Program-made: the position numbers and the translations under genes
The notes under the pieces: model-generated
The model's input: the letters and a program-made list of their open reading frames with translations, nothing else
Told to the model about the DNA's origin: nothing
The model's database searches: none
Shown: piece after piece, positions 54,407 to 62,953 of the stretch
Layout: the number at the start of each line of letters is the position of its first letter
Numbering within the stretch: position 1 is the stretch's first letter
DNA from: JAYXXU01 sp049301135
GTDB lineage: Bacteria; Pseudomonadota; Gammaproteobacteria; Pseudomonadales; Moraxellaceae
Assembly: GCA_049301135.1 (NCBI GenBank)
Contig: JBAQKP010000286.1
Coordinates: forward strand, 5,343-69,342
Length of the DNA stretch: 64,000 bases
Direction: 5' to 3'

Positions 54407-55255
54407 ATGAAAGTGTTTAATCGGATCAAGGCGATCAGCGCTGAAAATCGTTTATCGACTACAAAACTGAGCGAAGCAAAACCACCGACTACGCAAAGTC
54501 GAATGCTTCTGCTCGGCCTGATCTGCTGTGGTTCTAGCAGCGGTCTGGCGATGGCTGCCGATCGTGCTGCTTTTTTTGTGATGGCGCCTGTTGTTGTGGT
54601 CGCCCCTGCCCTATTACCGCGTGTATTAAAAGAAATTGCACCAGTTAAAATCCCAATCGCAGCGGTCACGCCACCTAAACGAGCTAACTTTGAGCAGGAA
54701 ACTGTCTCTGAGATGTCTCGGTATTTGGCGGATTGGGTGGTCGATTCAAACGACAACCAAAACATGCCTTTTGTGGTGGTAGATAAAAAAGCCGCCCGTG
54801 TTTTTGTGTTTAATGTCGATGGAAAACTGCTTGGCTCTGCACCAGCGTTACTCGGTTTGGCACTGGGTGATCATGCCATCGCAGGGATTGGCAATATGTC
54901 GTTGGCCAGTATCCGGCCAGAACAACGCACCACACCGGCTGGGCGCTTCGTGGCGGCTTTGGGTCGTAATCTGGGGGGTAAAGAGATTTTGTGGGTCGAT
55001 TATGACGGCGCGATTTCACTGCATCGGGTGGTCACGTCATCGGTTAAAGAACGTCGCCTGCAACGCTTGGCATCCAACAACCTATCAGAGCGGCGGATTT
55101 CATATGGCTGTATCAATGTGCCGGTCAAATTCTATGACAGCATCATTAGCCCGACGTTTGCTGGAACGCATGGCGTGGTTTACGTTTTACCCGATACCCG
55201 CTTGGTGCAAGAGGTGTTTGGGTCTTACGACGTGAGCGATCAACCTGCCAAATAA
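54407..55255 (+). CDS. exported L,D-transpeptidase-like protein (YkuD-type)
   Basis: 282 residues from the ATG at 54407 (AGG eight bases upstream); an ATG at 54377 is in frame but lacks a ribosome site. Signal-like hydrophobic segment about 33-50 ending LAMA. A YkuD-like catalytic core follows: TTPAGRF (175-181), H206, and SYGCIN with Cys at 235. The usual motif is SHGCxN, so H is replaced by Y, and the spacing from H206 is longer than in standard enzymes. It may still act on peptidoglycan or attach proteins. It lies just after tpsBA on the same strand. Confidence 0.7.
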   Translation: MKVFNRIKAISAENRLSTTKLSEAKPPTTQSRMLLLGLICCGSSSGLAMAADRAAFFVMAPVVVVAPALLPRVLKEIAPVKIPIAAVTPPKRANFEQETVSEMSRYLADWVVDSNDNQNMPFVVVDKKAARVFVFNVDGKLLGSAPALLGLALGDHAIAGIGNMSLASIRPEQRTTPAGRFVAALGRNLGGKEILWVDYDGAISLHRVVTSSVKERRLQRLASNNLSERRISYGCINVPVKFYDSIISPTFAGTHGVVYVLPDTRLVQEVFGSYDVSDQPAK

Positions 55256-55390
55256 CAGTCTATACCCGCCTGACCTAATATCGATGGCTATTGCTTTGGC
55301 GACCCCTGTTGATTCGATCAACACTCGAAAAATTTGCTCAAACAGCGTATAACGCCTGCATCCCTGACCAATCCCCCGTACTGACTGCCG

Positions 55391-56320
55391 ATGCGCCTGA
55401 TTCTTGCCCCGATGGAAGGTCTGACTGACCCACCGATGCGCCGCTTGTTGACCCAAGTTGGTCAGTACGACTGGTGTGTGTCCGAGTTTATTCGCGTGAC
55501 CAATCAACTGGTTCCCGCGCACGTGATCTATGGTTACTGTCCTGAACTCCTGCAAGGCGGTCGCACCGACAGTGGCACGCCGCTGCATGTACAGTTTTTG
55601 GGCAATGATCCCGTAGCGCTGGCTGAAAATGCAGCACACGCGGCAGAGCTCGGTGCGCCTGCGATTGATCTGAACTTCGGTTGTCCGGCCAAGACCGTGA
55701 ATAAACATCGTGGCGGCGCAGTATTACTTGATGAAACTGAGCTGATTTATCAGATTGTGTCTGCGGTGCGTCGTGCAGTGCCGGCACAGATTCCAGTGTC
55801 GGCTAAGATGCGTTTGGGCTATCTGGACAATACGCCAGCGTTGGCAAACGCCTTGGCGATTGAGGCGGCAGGCGCGGCGTGGTTGACCGTGCATGCGCGC
55901 ACCAAAGCCGATGCCTATCGCCCGCCTGCGTACTGGGATTTGCTTGCGCCATTGCGTGAACAGCTTCAGATTCCGCTGATCGCCAATGGTGAAATTTGGA
56001 CGACTGCCGATGCTGCACGTTGTCAGGCCGAATCGGGCTGTGTTGATCTGATGCTGGGACGTGGTGCGGTGACGCGGCCGGATTTGGTCGGTCAGATTCG
56101 TGGACAGGCCGCGTTATCGTGGGCTGAGCTACTACAATTACAGCTGGCTTTTTTGGACAGTCCGGCCAAGACTGAACAAGGCATGGTCGGGCGCTATAAG
56201 CAGTGGTTGGGCATGCTGACACAGGGTTATAGCGATGCGCCGATGCTGTGGGATCAAGTGAAAAAAATCCGTGAGCTGGATGAAATTCGGGCGATTTTGC
56301 ACCAGTCCATCACCGCTTAA
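55391..56320 (+). CDS. dusC: tRNA-dihydrouridine synthase (DusC type)
   Basis: 309 residues. The FMN barrel starts LILAPMEGLTD; the catalytic Cys is in DLNFGCPAKTVNKHRGGA, and TVHARTK and IANGEIW follow. The start WCVSEFIRVT, in place of the DusA/B versions, points to DusC, which reduces U16 of tRNA. It is a single gene, convergent with the L,D-transpeptidase. Confidence 0.9.
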   Translation: MRLILAPMEGLTDPPMRRLLTQVGQYDWCVSEFIRVTNQLVPAHVIYGYCPELLQGGRTDSGTPLHVQFLGNDPVALAENAAHAAELGAPAIDLNFGCPAKTVNKHRGGAVLLDETELIYQIVSAVRRAVPAQIPVSAKMRLGYLDNTPALANALAIEAAGAAWLTVHARTKADAYRPPAYWDLLAPLREQLQIPLIANGEIWTTADAARCQAESGCVDLMLGRGAVTRPDLVGQIRGQAALSWAELLQLQLAFLDSPAKTEQGMVGRYKQWLGMLTQGYSDAPMLWDQVKKIRELDEIRAILHQSITA

Positions 56321-56325
56321 ACGGC

Positions 56326-56346
56326 GGTGCGTCTGACGCACCCTAC
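56326..56346 (-). repeat. REP-like element with GTAG tetranucleotide
   Basis: On the minus strand: GTAG, directly followed by GGTGCGT-CAG-ACGCACC, a perfect 7-bp hairpin. RAYT-linked REP elements have this form (conserved GTAG/GTGG then a palindrome). It fills the 40-bp gap between convergent dusC and the L,D-transpeptidase gene, the usual place for REPs. No RAYT gene is in the window. Confidence 0.6.
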
Positions 56347-56360
56347 TGACGCTGCTGGGG

Positions 56361-57332
56361 CTAATCAACAAATTTTACCGATACGCCCACTTTGACATTA
56401 CCCATCAACTCACGAGCATCCCAGTTAGTCAGGCGCACGCAACCATGCGAGGATTGCCGACTAATACCTTCTGGATTGGGTGAGCCGTGAATCCCATAGC
56501 TGTCTTTGGACAGCCCCAGCCAGACACTCCCGACCGGATTATTGGAACCTGCCGGTAAAATATAGCTTTCGCCTTCATGCGACCACGTGTAATTCGGATC
56601 GGGTACGACCACAGCGATACTGTGTGTGCCAGATGGCGAAGGGGTATCGCTGCTGCCAATCGTCGCTGGATAGGCTGCGATCAGTTGCTGGTTGGCGTCG
56701 TAGAGATACAGCATTTCGTTCGATTTGCTGGCTTCAATATGATCGACCGTCATCTGGGCAGGGCCGCCGGTATCGACCACCGTAATCTCATCCCCTACTG
56801 CAAAGCTGCTGTTACGGTTGAGAGCGCGTAGATAATTGACGTGCATATGGAATTTTTCACCGAGCATTTCGATGATGGATGCATAGGCCATTGATGGCAT
56901 TTTTGCTTTGTCCGCGACATCACTAGGCATGTTTAAAAATGGCTGGTTGGCATCATCAGCGGTAATAGTATAGCGCATTAAGATCGGTGCGCTCGCCACG
57001 GTCTGTAGGGCTTGCCAAACTTGCGCGTCCATGTTGCCATCCACCGGCAGTCCTTTGATCTGTTCAAAGGCACGAATCGCTTTGCGCGTATTAGCACCGA
57101 CTTGACCATCAATCGCCCCAACATTGGCGTTGCTTCGATCCAGTAAGGTTTGAATCTTGACCGTGAGATTACGGTCAGTGGACAGATCACTGCCCTGCTG
57201 CCAGACCGCGGCATTCACCTGCGTTACATAGCTCACTGCTGCGGTGGTAGTGGGGGTTTTTGCGGGTGTTTGGGCATGGGTTATCAGGCTTAAAGGCATC
57301 ACAGCCAGTAGGCTCAGGGCAAAAAAACGCAT
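56361..57332 (-). CDS. L,D-transpeptidase with peptidoglycan-binding domain
   Basis: 323 residues from the ATG at 57332 (GGAA eight bases upstream). Signal peptide ends THAQT; then a PG-binding-type domain (about 50-110: IQTLLDRSNANVGAIDGQVG...), a LysM-like or linker part, and a complete YkuD domain with YGIHGSPNPEGI and SSHGCVRLTN. It makes 3-3 crosslinks or attaches lipoprotein to peptidoglycan in the periplasm. Last of a minus-strand group with the gamma-carbonic-anhydrase-like gene. Confidence 0.9.
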   Translation of the reverse strand: MRFFALSLLAVMPLSLITHAQTPAKTPTTTAAVSYVTQVNAAVWQQGSDLSTDRNLTVKIQTLLDRSNANVGAIDGQVGANTRKAIRAFEQIKGLPVDGNMDAQVWQALQTVASAPILMRYTITADDANQPFLNMPSDVADKAKMPSMAYASIIEMLGEKFHMHVNYLRALNRNSSFAVGDEITVVDTGGPAQMTVDHIEASKSNEMLYLYDANQQLIAAYPATIGSSDTPSPSGTHSIAVVVPDPNYTWSHEGESYILPAGSNNPVGSVWLGLSKDSYGIHGSPNPEGISRQSSHGCVRLTNWDARELMGNVKVGVSVKFVD

Positions 57333-57451
57333 AGGAATCGTTCCGATGGGAGCCAAGGTGAGTAGCTGCCTTATCATGAGCCGATTCACTCTGTTTGTTT
57401 GCGGTGAATCTGTAGGAGTTGCAGTGAGTTAAAGCAAACGGGGCTGTGCCC

Positions 57452-57988
57452 TCACAACACAAACGGCCTTAACTCCGCCTTATACTGCTCAATCTTCTGC
57501 GCATAATGCAGCGCACCGAGCTTAATCATCTGCATCGCCATCGGGCTGATTTCTTTGACCACCTGCGCAGGCGACCCCATCACCACACTATTATCAGGAA
57601 TCACTTTGTTTTCTGGTACGAGTGCATTTGCGCCGATGATACAGTTTTGGCCGATCACCGCGCCGTTCAATACCACCGCACCAATCCCGATCAGACTGTT
57701 ATCACCAATCGTACAACCATGCAGCATCGCCTGATGCCCGACCGTCACATACTGCCCAATCGTGATTGGCCGACCACTATCGACATGCAGTACTGCGTTT
57801 TCTTGGATATTCGAAAAATCCCCAATCGTAATCAGATCATTGTCAGCGCGAATCACCGCCCCAAACCAGACACTGACTTTTTCGCCTAATACCACCTGCC
57901 CAATCACCGTCGCATTATCCGCCACCCAACCGTCCCACGCCTGCTGCGTGCTGCTGGTCGGACAAACATCACCTAAACAATACATCAT
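57452..57988 (-). CDS. gamma-carbonic anhydrase family protein (left-handed beta-helix)
   Basis: 178 residues. Hexapeptide repeats run through the protein (ATVIGQVVLG, SVWFGAVIRADND, ITIGQYVTVGH, SLIGIGAVVLNGAVIG), with the metal histidines in VLHVDSG and VGHQAMLHGC, as in YrdA/PaaY/Cam-like proteins. Activity as a carbonic anhydrase is not assured in this group. AGGAG lies before the ATG. Confidence 0.9.
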   Translation of the reverse strand: MMYCLGDVCPTSSTQQAWDGWVADNATVIGQVVLGEKVSVWFGAVIRADNDLITIGDFSNIQENAVLHVDSGRPITIGQYVTVGHQAMLHGCTIGDNSLIGIGAVVLNGAVIGQNCIIGANALVPENKVIPDNSVVMGSPAQVVKEISPMAMQMIKLGALHYAQKIEQYKAELRPFVL

Positions 57989-58036
57989 GCTGGCTTACTC
58001 CTGTTGTGCTGGCACATTGGTTTCATTTGCAAAAAA

Positions 58037-58075
58037 TCTTTATGGCAAAACTCTCTATGGCAAAATCTTTATGGC
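58037..58075. repeat. short tandem repeat between two minus-strand genes
   Basis: Three near-copies of TCTTTATGGCAAAA at 58037, 58052 (TCTCTATGGCAAAA) and 58066 (truncated TCTTTATGGC), spaced 15 and 14 bases. The last copy runs into the stop codon of the CoA-pyrophosphatase gene. Probably slippage-made. Confidence 0.6.
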
Positions 58076-58722
58076 TTAGTCGCCTTCGCTGCATAGCGCA
58101 TCATAAACAACGGCCAATCAATCCGATGCCCCAAACCGCGCTCAATCATCGACACCAAAATCCTTCCGGTTAAGCCCCAAATCACCTCATTGTCGATCTG
58201 AAAACTCGGCACGGCCAAGCGACGGCCATTCAACTCAATCATATGCGCCTGTGGGGGACGCGCCAATAGCTCGGCCAACTGCACATAAAAAATCCGGTCA
58301 ATCTCACTCGGTTGCGCCACCAGCGGATAATCTGGCGGAATCACCCCGATGATCGGCTTAACCCACAGCCCGCTCTTCGCCCGCTGCGAAGGCAACTCGC
58401 CGAGCAAGCGCACCGCAAATGGATCAAGGCCGGTTTCCTCATGCGCTTCACGCAGTGCCACCACGATATTACTGGTATCGGCTGGATCACGCTTGCCACC
58501 GGGCAGCGACACCTCACCCGCATGTGAATTCAGACGCATCGAACGCCGTGTCAGCAATACACGCGGTTGTGCCTCATCAGTCAAAGCCAACAAGACCGAT
58601 GCATCGGCACAGCGCGGCCGTGGCGCAAACGACAACTGTTGCTCCAAACGTGGCAATAGCGGCTGAGTCACCGAATGGCTCAAGCGTAGCGTAGAACGGC
58701 GGCGGATCGACGGGGTTTTCAT
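58069..58722 (-). CDS. CoA pyrophosphatase, Nudix family (NudL/YeaB type)
   Basis: 217 residues. It has the combined signature LLTRRSMRLNSHAGEVSLPGGKRD (UPF0035-like) running into the Nudix box with REAHEETGL, both characteristic of CoA pyrophosphatases that split CoA to 4'-phosphopantetheine and 3',5'-ADP. The N-terminus is Arg/Ser-rich. It is divergent from the next locus. Confidence 0.88.
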   Translation of the reverse strand: MKTPSIRRRSTLRLSHSVTQPLLPRLEQQLSFAPRPRCADASVLLALTDEAQPRVLLTRRSMRLNSHAGEVSLPGGKRDPADTSNIVVALREAHEETGLDPFAVRLLGELPSQRAKSGLWVKPIIGVIPPDYPLVAQPSEIDRIFYVQLAELLARPPQAHMIELNGRRLAVPSFQIDNEVIWGLTGRILVSMIERGLGHRIDWPLFMMRYAAKATKP

Positions 58723-58956
58723 CGTTTGAGCTTAACAGATCTATCGCCAAAAACAGCAAGCAAAACGTCATAAGACAGGCGGTAAAGTTGCACCCATCGG
58801 CCAAGAAGCGTGCTAGAGTCCAATCATGTATGCTGTTGGCGCACTGCCGTTCCAGCAAAAAAATCATGTAAATACAGCAGTAAAATTAAACCAAAGCCAA
58901 TGTGCTGCTGTTTGGATGTCGGACAATTGCAAGGGATGCAATCAAGAGGATTTTGT

Positions 58957-59694
58957 ATGATGAGCGACAAGCGAGCTTCAACGTTTTTGGATTGGAATAC
59001 AGCGATGCAGTTTTATCCGGTTTCGTTGCGCCCTATATCACTGCGTGAGTCATTGCACGAGTTGGCAGTGCCGTTTCAACAGCCGCTATCTAACCTATCG
59101 CCAGTACGCAAGGTGCGCGAGCGGGTGCGGCAAGAGCTTGAGCAGCATCGCGACATGATTGTCGAAGGCCAATCTCGGATCGACAAACTGATCGAATCCG
59201 CCCGTCGCCACTCCGAAGCCCAGCCTGCACTGATTCACGAGCCACTCGAACAAGCGATTGATTGGTTTGATCAACTGCAAGAAAAAGTCGGCGAGCAACT
59301 CGCACCGAACATCGTCGCGCGGCAAAGTCCGTGGTGTGGCAGCGTCGATAAACGTCTGCGTGGCCTTGCGCCCGTCTCTCCTGCACAACAACGCCAAGCG
59401 CTGACGCCCAAAGCCATCCAACAAGGCTGGCAAGCGATGTGGCATGCCCAAGTGGCACAAACCGTCGCCAAGTACCCGACTTTCTCCGGTCTTACCCATG
59501 CCAAATATCGCGTCATGCCCACTGAACCCGCTTTGGATCTGCTCAAACCACTGAGCAAACTCACCCGTATTCCACTCCAGATTCGCGAAACCCGTGACCA
59601 ACTCCAGCGCCAAGTGGATCGGTTGATCGGAGTACGCCCCAGTGAAGATATTTGGGAAACACAATTTCCAGAAGACGAAAGCCCAAGCCGTTAG
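58957..59694 (+). CDS. hypothetical protein of the TerD/TelA locus
   Basis: 245 residues from the ATG at 58957 (AAGAGGA upstream, ATGATG start). Not recognised. Residues 45-110 are charged and helical, coiled-coil-like (KVRERVRQELEQHRDMI...), with a second helical region near 205-230 (IRETRDQLQRQVDRLI). The middle has a few Trp residues and single Cys. No signal or membrane segment, so likely cytoplasmic. It stands 154 bases before the TerD gene on the same strand and may belong to the same unit. Confidence 0.6.
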   Translation: MMSDKRASTFLDWNTAMQFYPVSLRPISLRESLHELAVPFQQPLSNLSPVRKVRERVRQELEQHRDMIVEGQSRIDKLIESARRHSEAQPALIHEPLEQAIDWFDQLQEKVGEQLAPNIVARQSPWCGSVDKRLRGLAPVSPAQQRQALTPKAIQQGWQAMWHAQVAQTVAKYPTFSGLTHAKYRVMPTEPALDLLKPLSKLTRIPLQIRETRDQLQRQVDRLIGVRPSEDIWETQFPEDESPSR

Positions 59695-59848
59695 CCATTC
59701 ATTGCCGTCTTGCGACGACGCTACGAAGCCGCCGATTTGCACACAGCAAGATCACGGCACGCTCAATCTTGCCTGATTTTATGCTATGTTCTCAGCAGAA
59801 AGTGTCCGCCGAAGTGGACAACCAACTGCCCAAGAGGAGCAACGCGGG

Positions 59849-60427
59849 ATGGCGATTAACTTAACCAAAGGAAGTAGCATCAACTTGAATAAGCAAGCCC
59901 CCAGCCTACGGCGCGTCAGGGTTGGCTTGGGCTGGGAAGTGGCCAGTACCCAACCAGCAGTCGATTTGGATGTGTCGGCATTTGTCTGCAAACTCACCGC
60001 ACAGAACGAACCTAAACTGCTGAGTGAACAGCATTTTGTATTTTTTAATAACCCCAAAACCCCAAATGGCAGCGTGACCCACTCGGGCGACAATCGCACC
60101 GGCGCGGCCAGTGGTGACGACGAAACCTTGATGGTCGATCTGCTGCGGCTCGAACCCGAGATTCGTGAAATCTCCTTCGTGGTCACTATCCATGAGGCGG
60201 CCAGCCGTAATCACAGTTTTGGCCTACTGCGCGAAGCTTATATCAAACTTTATAACGACGAAACCGGCGAACTGCTTTGCCAGTATGACCTCGATGCCGA
60301 ATTTAGTAATGAAACAGCTTTACAGGTCGGCTCGATTATTCGCAACACACAAGGCGAATTTGAGTTCCATGCGATTGGTGCAGGCTACAATCTTGATCTT
60401 GGAACCTTTTTACAAGGTTATCTGTAA
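59849..60427 (+). CDS. TerD family protein
   Basis: 192 residues from the ATG at 59849 (AAGAGGAG upstream). TerD fold: MAINLTKGSSINL, RRVRVGLGWEV, DLDVSAFVC, VFFNNPKTPNGSVTHSGDNRTG and DDETLMVDL, which hold the Ca2+-binding acidic residues of TerD proteins. These are tied to tellurite resistance, stress and phage or colicin tolerance, but their mechanism is unsettled. It is followed by a TelA-like gene and telA with gaps of 6 and 16 bases, so an operon is very likely. Confidence 0.88.
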   Translation: MAINLTKGSSINLNKQAPSLRRVRVGLGWEVASTQPAVDLDVSAFVCKLTAQNEPKLLSEQHFVFFNNPKTPNGSVTHSGDNRTGAASGDDETLMVDLLRLEPEIREISFVVTIHEAASRNHSFGLLREAYIKLYNDETGELLCQYDLDAEFSNETALQVGSIIRNTQGEFEFHAIGAGYNLDLGTFLQGYL

Positions 60428-60433
60428 GCTGAT

Positions 60434-61390
60434 ATGAGCATTCCGCGCTTTCCGTCGCCGCATCGACCGCAGCCCAGCACACCGGCCGAGACACCTCTGT
60501 CTACCGCTGCGCTCAAGCCTGCGCCGCTGTTTGCAGGGGCAATCACCCGTGATGCCAACCCCATGCTGGCCGCACGGCTGACGGCGCTTGGCCAGCTTGC
60601 GCTGCAACCGACCAGCACGGCGCGGATTGAGCAACTGATGCAACAACTGCTCGATTTAACCGGCAATCAGGCGATGCTGCTGGGACAAGAGCAAGCACAG
60701 ACCCTCAGCCAAGCGATTGATCGTGCCGCCAATCTGATGCTGCATCCGAGCCTAAACGAGATTCGACAACTGCTGGCACGAGTGATTGCAACACTGGAAG
60801 GTTTTGCTGAACCGTTTCAACAAAAAGTCGGCTGGCTCAATCGCCTGATGGGACAACAACAGCCACCCGTCTTACTGACGCAGGAGCGCTATTTACTGAC
60901 GCGCTCCGCACTGAATCGGCTGATCGAAGGCTTACGGCCACTGGCGTTGCAACTACCGCATATTCGGCAACAACTGAAAGACCTACAACACCAGACTGAG
61001 CGGACGCGGCTACAGTTTGATGAGCTGAGCGCAGCCATCCTGCTGCATCTTGAGGATCATCCCGAACAGCAAACTGAGCCGCCGAACGCAGCATGGCAAG
61101 AAAGCCGTGAAGCCAAGCTGAGTCGACGCCTGATGAGTCTGCGCGCGCTGGCCGAATCAACCAGCCTACAGTCCAAACAGATTGGCTTGTCGATTGAGCA
61201 AATCGACCAACTGCAAGAACGCCTGAACGATGTGCAGCAAGTGATTTTTCCGCTGTGGCAACAACAATGTAGTGCGCTGCTGTCGAGTGGTAATCAGGCC
61301 GACTCACTCGATGCCCTACTGAACGTACAACGAGAGTTTATTCAAGTACTGGCACGCAGTAGTGCCAGCCCAACCAAATCGCAAAGATAG
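60434..61390 (+). CDS. uncharacterised helical protein, possibly a diverged TelA-like paralogue
   Basis: 318 residues, Pro-rich first 30, then helical throughout with many Gln/Leu. There are weak parallels to the TelA that follows: LARVIATLEGFAEPFQQKVGWLNRLMGQ looks like TelA's KIPLIGGFLNRM region, and QSKQIGLSIEQIDQLQERLNDVQQVIFPLWQQQ lines up with TelA's repeated-helix part ending LTLPAWKRQ. I infer it is a relative of TelA adapted to a partner role. No signal or membrane segment. Confidence 0.6.
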   Translation: MSIPRFPSPHRPQPSTPAETPLSTAALKPAPLFAGAITRDANPMLAARLTALGQLALQPTSTARIEQLMQQLLDLTGNQAMLLGQEQAQTLSQAIDRAANLMLHPSLNEIRQLLARVIATLEGFAEPFQQKVGWLNRLMGQQQPPVLLTQERYLLTRSALNRLIEGLRPLALQLPHIRQQLKDLQHQTERTRLQFDELSAAILLHLEDHPEQQTEPPNAAWQESREAKLSRRLMSLRALAESTSLQSKQIGLSIEQIDQLQERLNDVQQVIFPLWQQQCSALLSSGNQADSLDALLNVQREFIQVLARSSASPTKSQR

Positions 61391-61406
61391 CTTGAGGAGC
61401 AAGATC

Positions 61407-62714
61407 ATGACCGGTTTTAAGCCCAACTCCCCGTTTCAGAACCCACCCAATCCACAAAGCCAACCCGACACCCAAACGCAAGCACAGCCTAGCGCACCCA
61501 GTGCGTATGCCGAGCCGATGCCAATCAATCAAGCACCACTGACAGAACTGCAAGCACAAACCACCTCACCCGTCAGTGTGATTCCAAACACGCAAATCAC
61601 CACCCCCAATACTGTCGGCGCACTCAGCCCAGTCCCACCGATCCACACCGAGGCGGATATTCAGCGGGAACTGGCCGCCTTGCAACTACCCGCCCATTTG
61701 AGCAGCCACGTCCGCCAAATGGTCGATAGCCTCGATCTGGTCAATAACCCGAACCAACTGAGCGAACTGGGTCGGCAAAGCGGCCAGAGTATCTCGCAGT
61801 ATTCCGATCATATTTTAAAACAAGTCAAACAAAACGATCTGGATGAAATGGGTACAAAACTCGGTGAAGTGGTGGTACAAGCGCGTTCGCTAAACCTGTC
61901 GGAACTGACCGAACAGCGCTCCAAAATTCCGTTGATCGGTGGCTTTTTAAACCGGATGAAAAGCAACAAAGAAGGCTTTGTGCTGAAATTCCAAAGCGTC
62001 GATACCCACATCCAAAAAATCATGCACGAACTGTCCGCCGGTGAGCGTGGCCTGACCAGCCGCAATCAAATGCTGGAGCAGATGTTCACCCACACCCTGC
62101 AAGAGTTTGAAATGCTCGGCGTGTCGATTGTGACTGGCAAAATCAAACTGGCCGACCTCGAACAACAGATTCAACAACAGCAACTGAGCACCCTCAACCC
62201 CAGCCCGCAGCAAGCGCAACAGATCAGTGACTTAAAACAACTGGCCGCACGGCTGGATAAACGGGTCGGTGACTTGAACGCCCTACAAATGTCGGCGATG
62301 CAAACCTTGCCGATGATTCGGATGATTCAGCACAACAACCAGACGCTGGTCGAAAAGTTTCATAACGTGCGCGAACTGACCCTTCCGGCATGGAAACGGC
62401 AGTTTATGTTGGCGATTTCGCTGCTTGAGCAGAAAAAAGCCGCAGAACTGGCACAAAATATCGACGACTCAACCAACGAGTTTCTACGCAAAAATGCCGA
62501 ATTGCTGCAACAAAACAGCGTGAATACCGCACGGATCAATCAACGTGCGGTGATTGATATCGAAACCTTGGAGCATGTGCAGCAGACGCTGATTTCGACT
62601 ATCGAAGAAGTGCAAACCATCCAAAAACAAGGCTTCGATAATCGTCGTGATGCCGAAACGCGAATTCGCGGTTTGCAGCAGCAATTGAAAGACCGACTGA
62701 CCGAACAGCGCTGA
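61407..62714 (+). CDS. telA: toxic anion resistance protein TelA
   Basis: 435 residues from the ATG at 61407 (GAGGAG upstream). A Pro/Gln/Thr-rich N-terminus of about 80 residues precedes the TelA core: SQYSDHILKQVKQNDLDEMGTKLGEVV, IPLIGGFLNRMKSNKEGF, and long helices ending with SIEEVQTIQKQGFDNRRDAE, all typical of TelA (PF05816). It is linked to tellurite and other toxic-anion tolerance and found with TerD proteins. End of the operon; a hairpin follows. Confidence 0.88.
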   Translation: MTGFKPNSPFQNPPNPQSQPDTQTQAQPSAPSAYAEPMPINQAPLTELQAQTTSPVSVIPNTQITTPNTVGALSPVPPIHTEADIQRELAALQLPAHLSSHVRQMVDSLDLVNNPNQLSELGRQSGQSISQYSDHILKQVKQNDLDEMGTKLGEVVVQARSLNLSELTEQRSKIPLIGGFLNRMKSNKEGFVLKFQSVDTHIQKIMHELSAGERGLTSRNQMLEQMFTHTLQEFEMLGVSIVTGKIKLADLEQQIQQQQLSTLNPSPQQAQQISDLKQLAARLDKRVGDLNALQMSAMQTLPMIRMIQHNNQTLVEKFHNVRELTLPAWKRQFMLAISLLEQKKAAELAQNIDDSTNEFLRKNAELLQQNSVNTARINQRAVIDIETLEHVQQTLISTIEEVQTIQKQGFDNRRDAETRIRGLQQQLKDRLTEQR

Positions 62715-62722
62715 GCAATGCG

Positions 62723-62749
62723 CAACAGGGTGCAGCGCGCGCCCTGTTG
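62723..62749 (+). terminator. hairpin after telA
   Basis: CAACAGGG and CCCTGTTG form a perfect 8-bp stem with an 11-base loop, eight bases after the telA stop. The following tail is not a clean T-run (ACCACGACGGTTGTTT), so strength is moderate. Confidence 0.5.
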
Positions 62750-62953
62750 ACCACGACGGTTGTTTAGTCCTACAAATCAAACAAAGACTTAAGTCTGTCT
62801 TTTGCAAAAAATCGGCGGCTAATCATTGCAGCCCTGTGCTGAATCCGTACAATCAAGACGCTGATTCTTTTTTACTGTTTGAGTTTTACTGCCTGAGTAT
62901 TGGGCAGTTGCCGTATCGCCACACCGCGATTTTTGCCAAGAGGACACCCCACT

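Noticed and set aside
58874..58886. 13-bp sequence shared in inverted form with 49403-49415
   Set aside because: A 13-bp match within 64 kb is expected by chance, and neither copy has further shared flanks.
59095..59742. 215-codon minus-strand open frame opposite the hypothetical protein at 58957
   Set aside because: The plus-strand frame has a strong ribosome site, correct spacing and locus context; the opposite frame lacks these.
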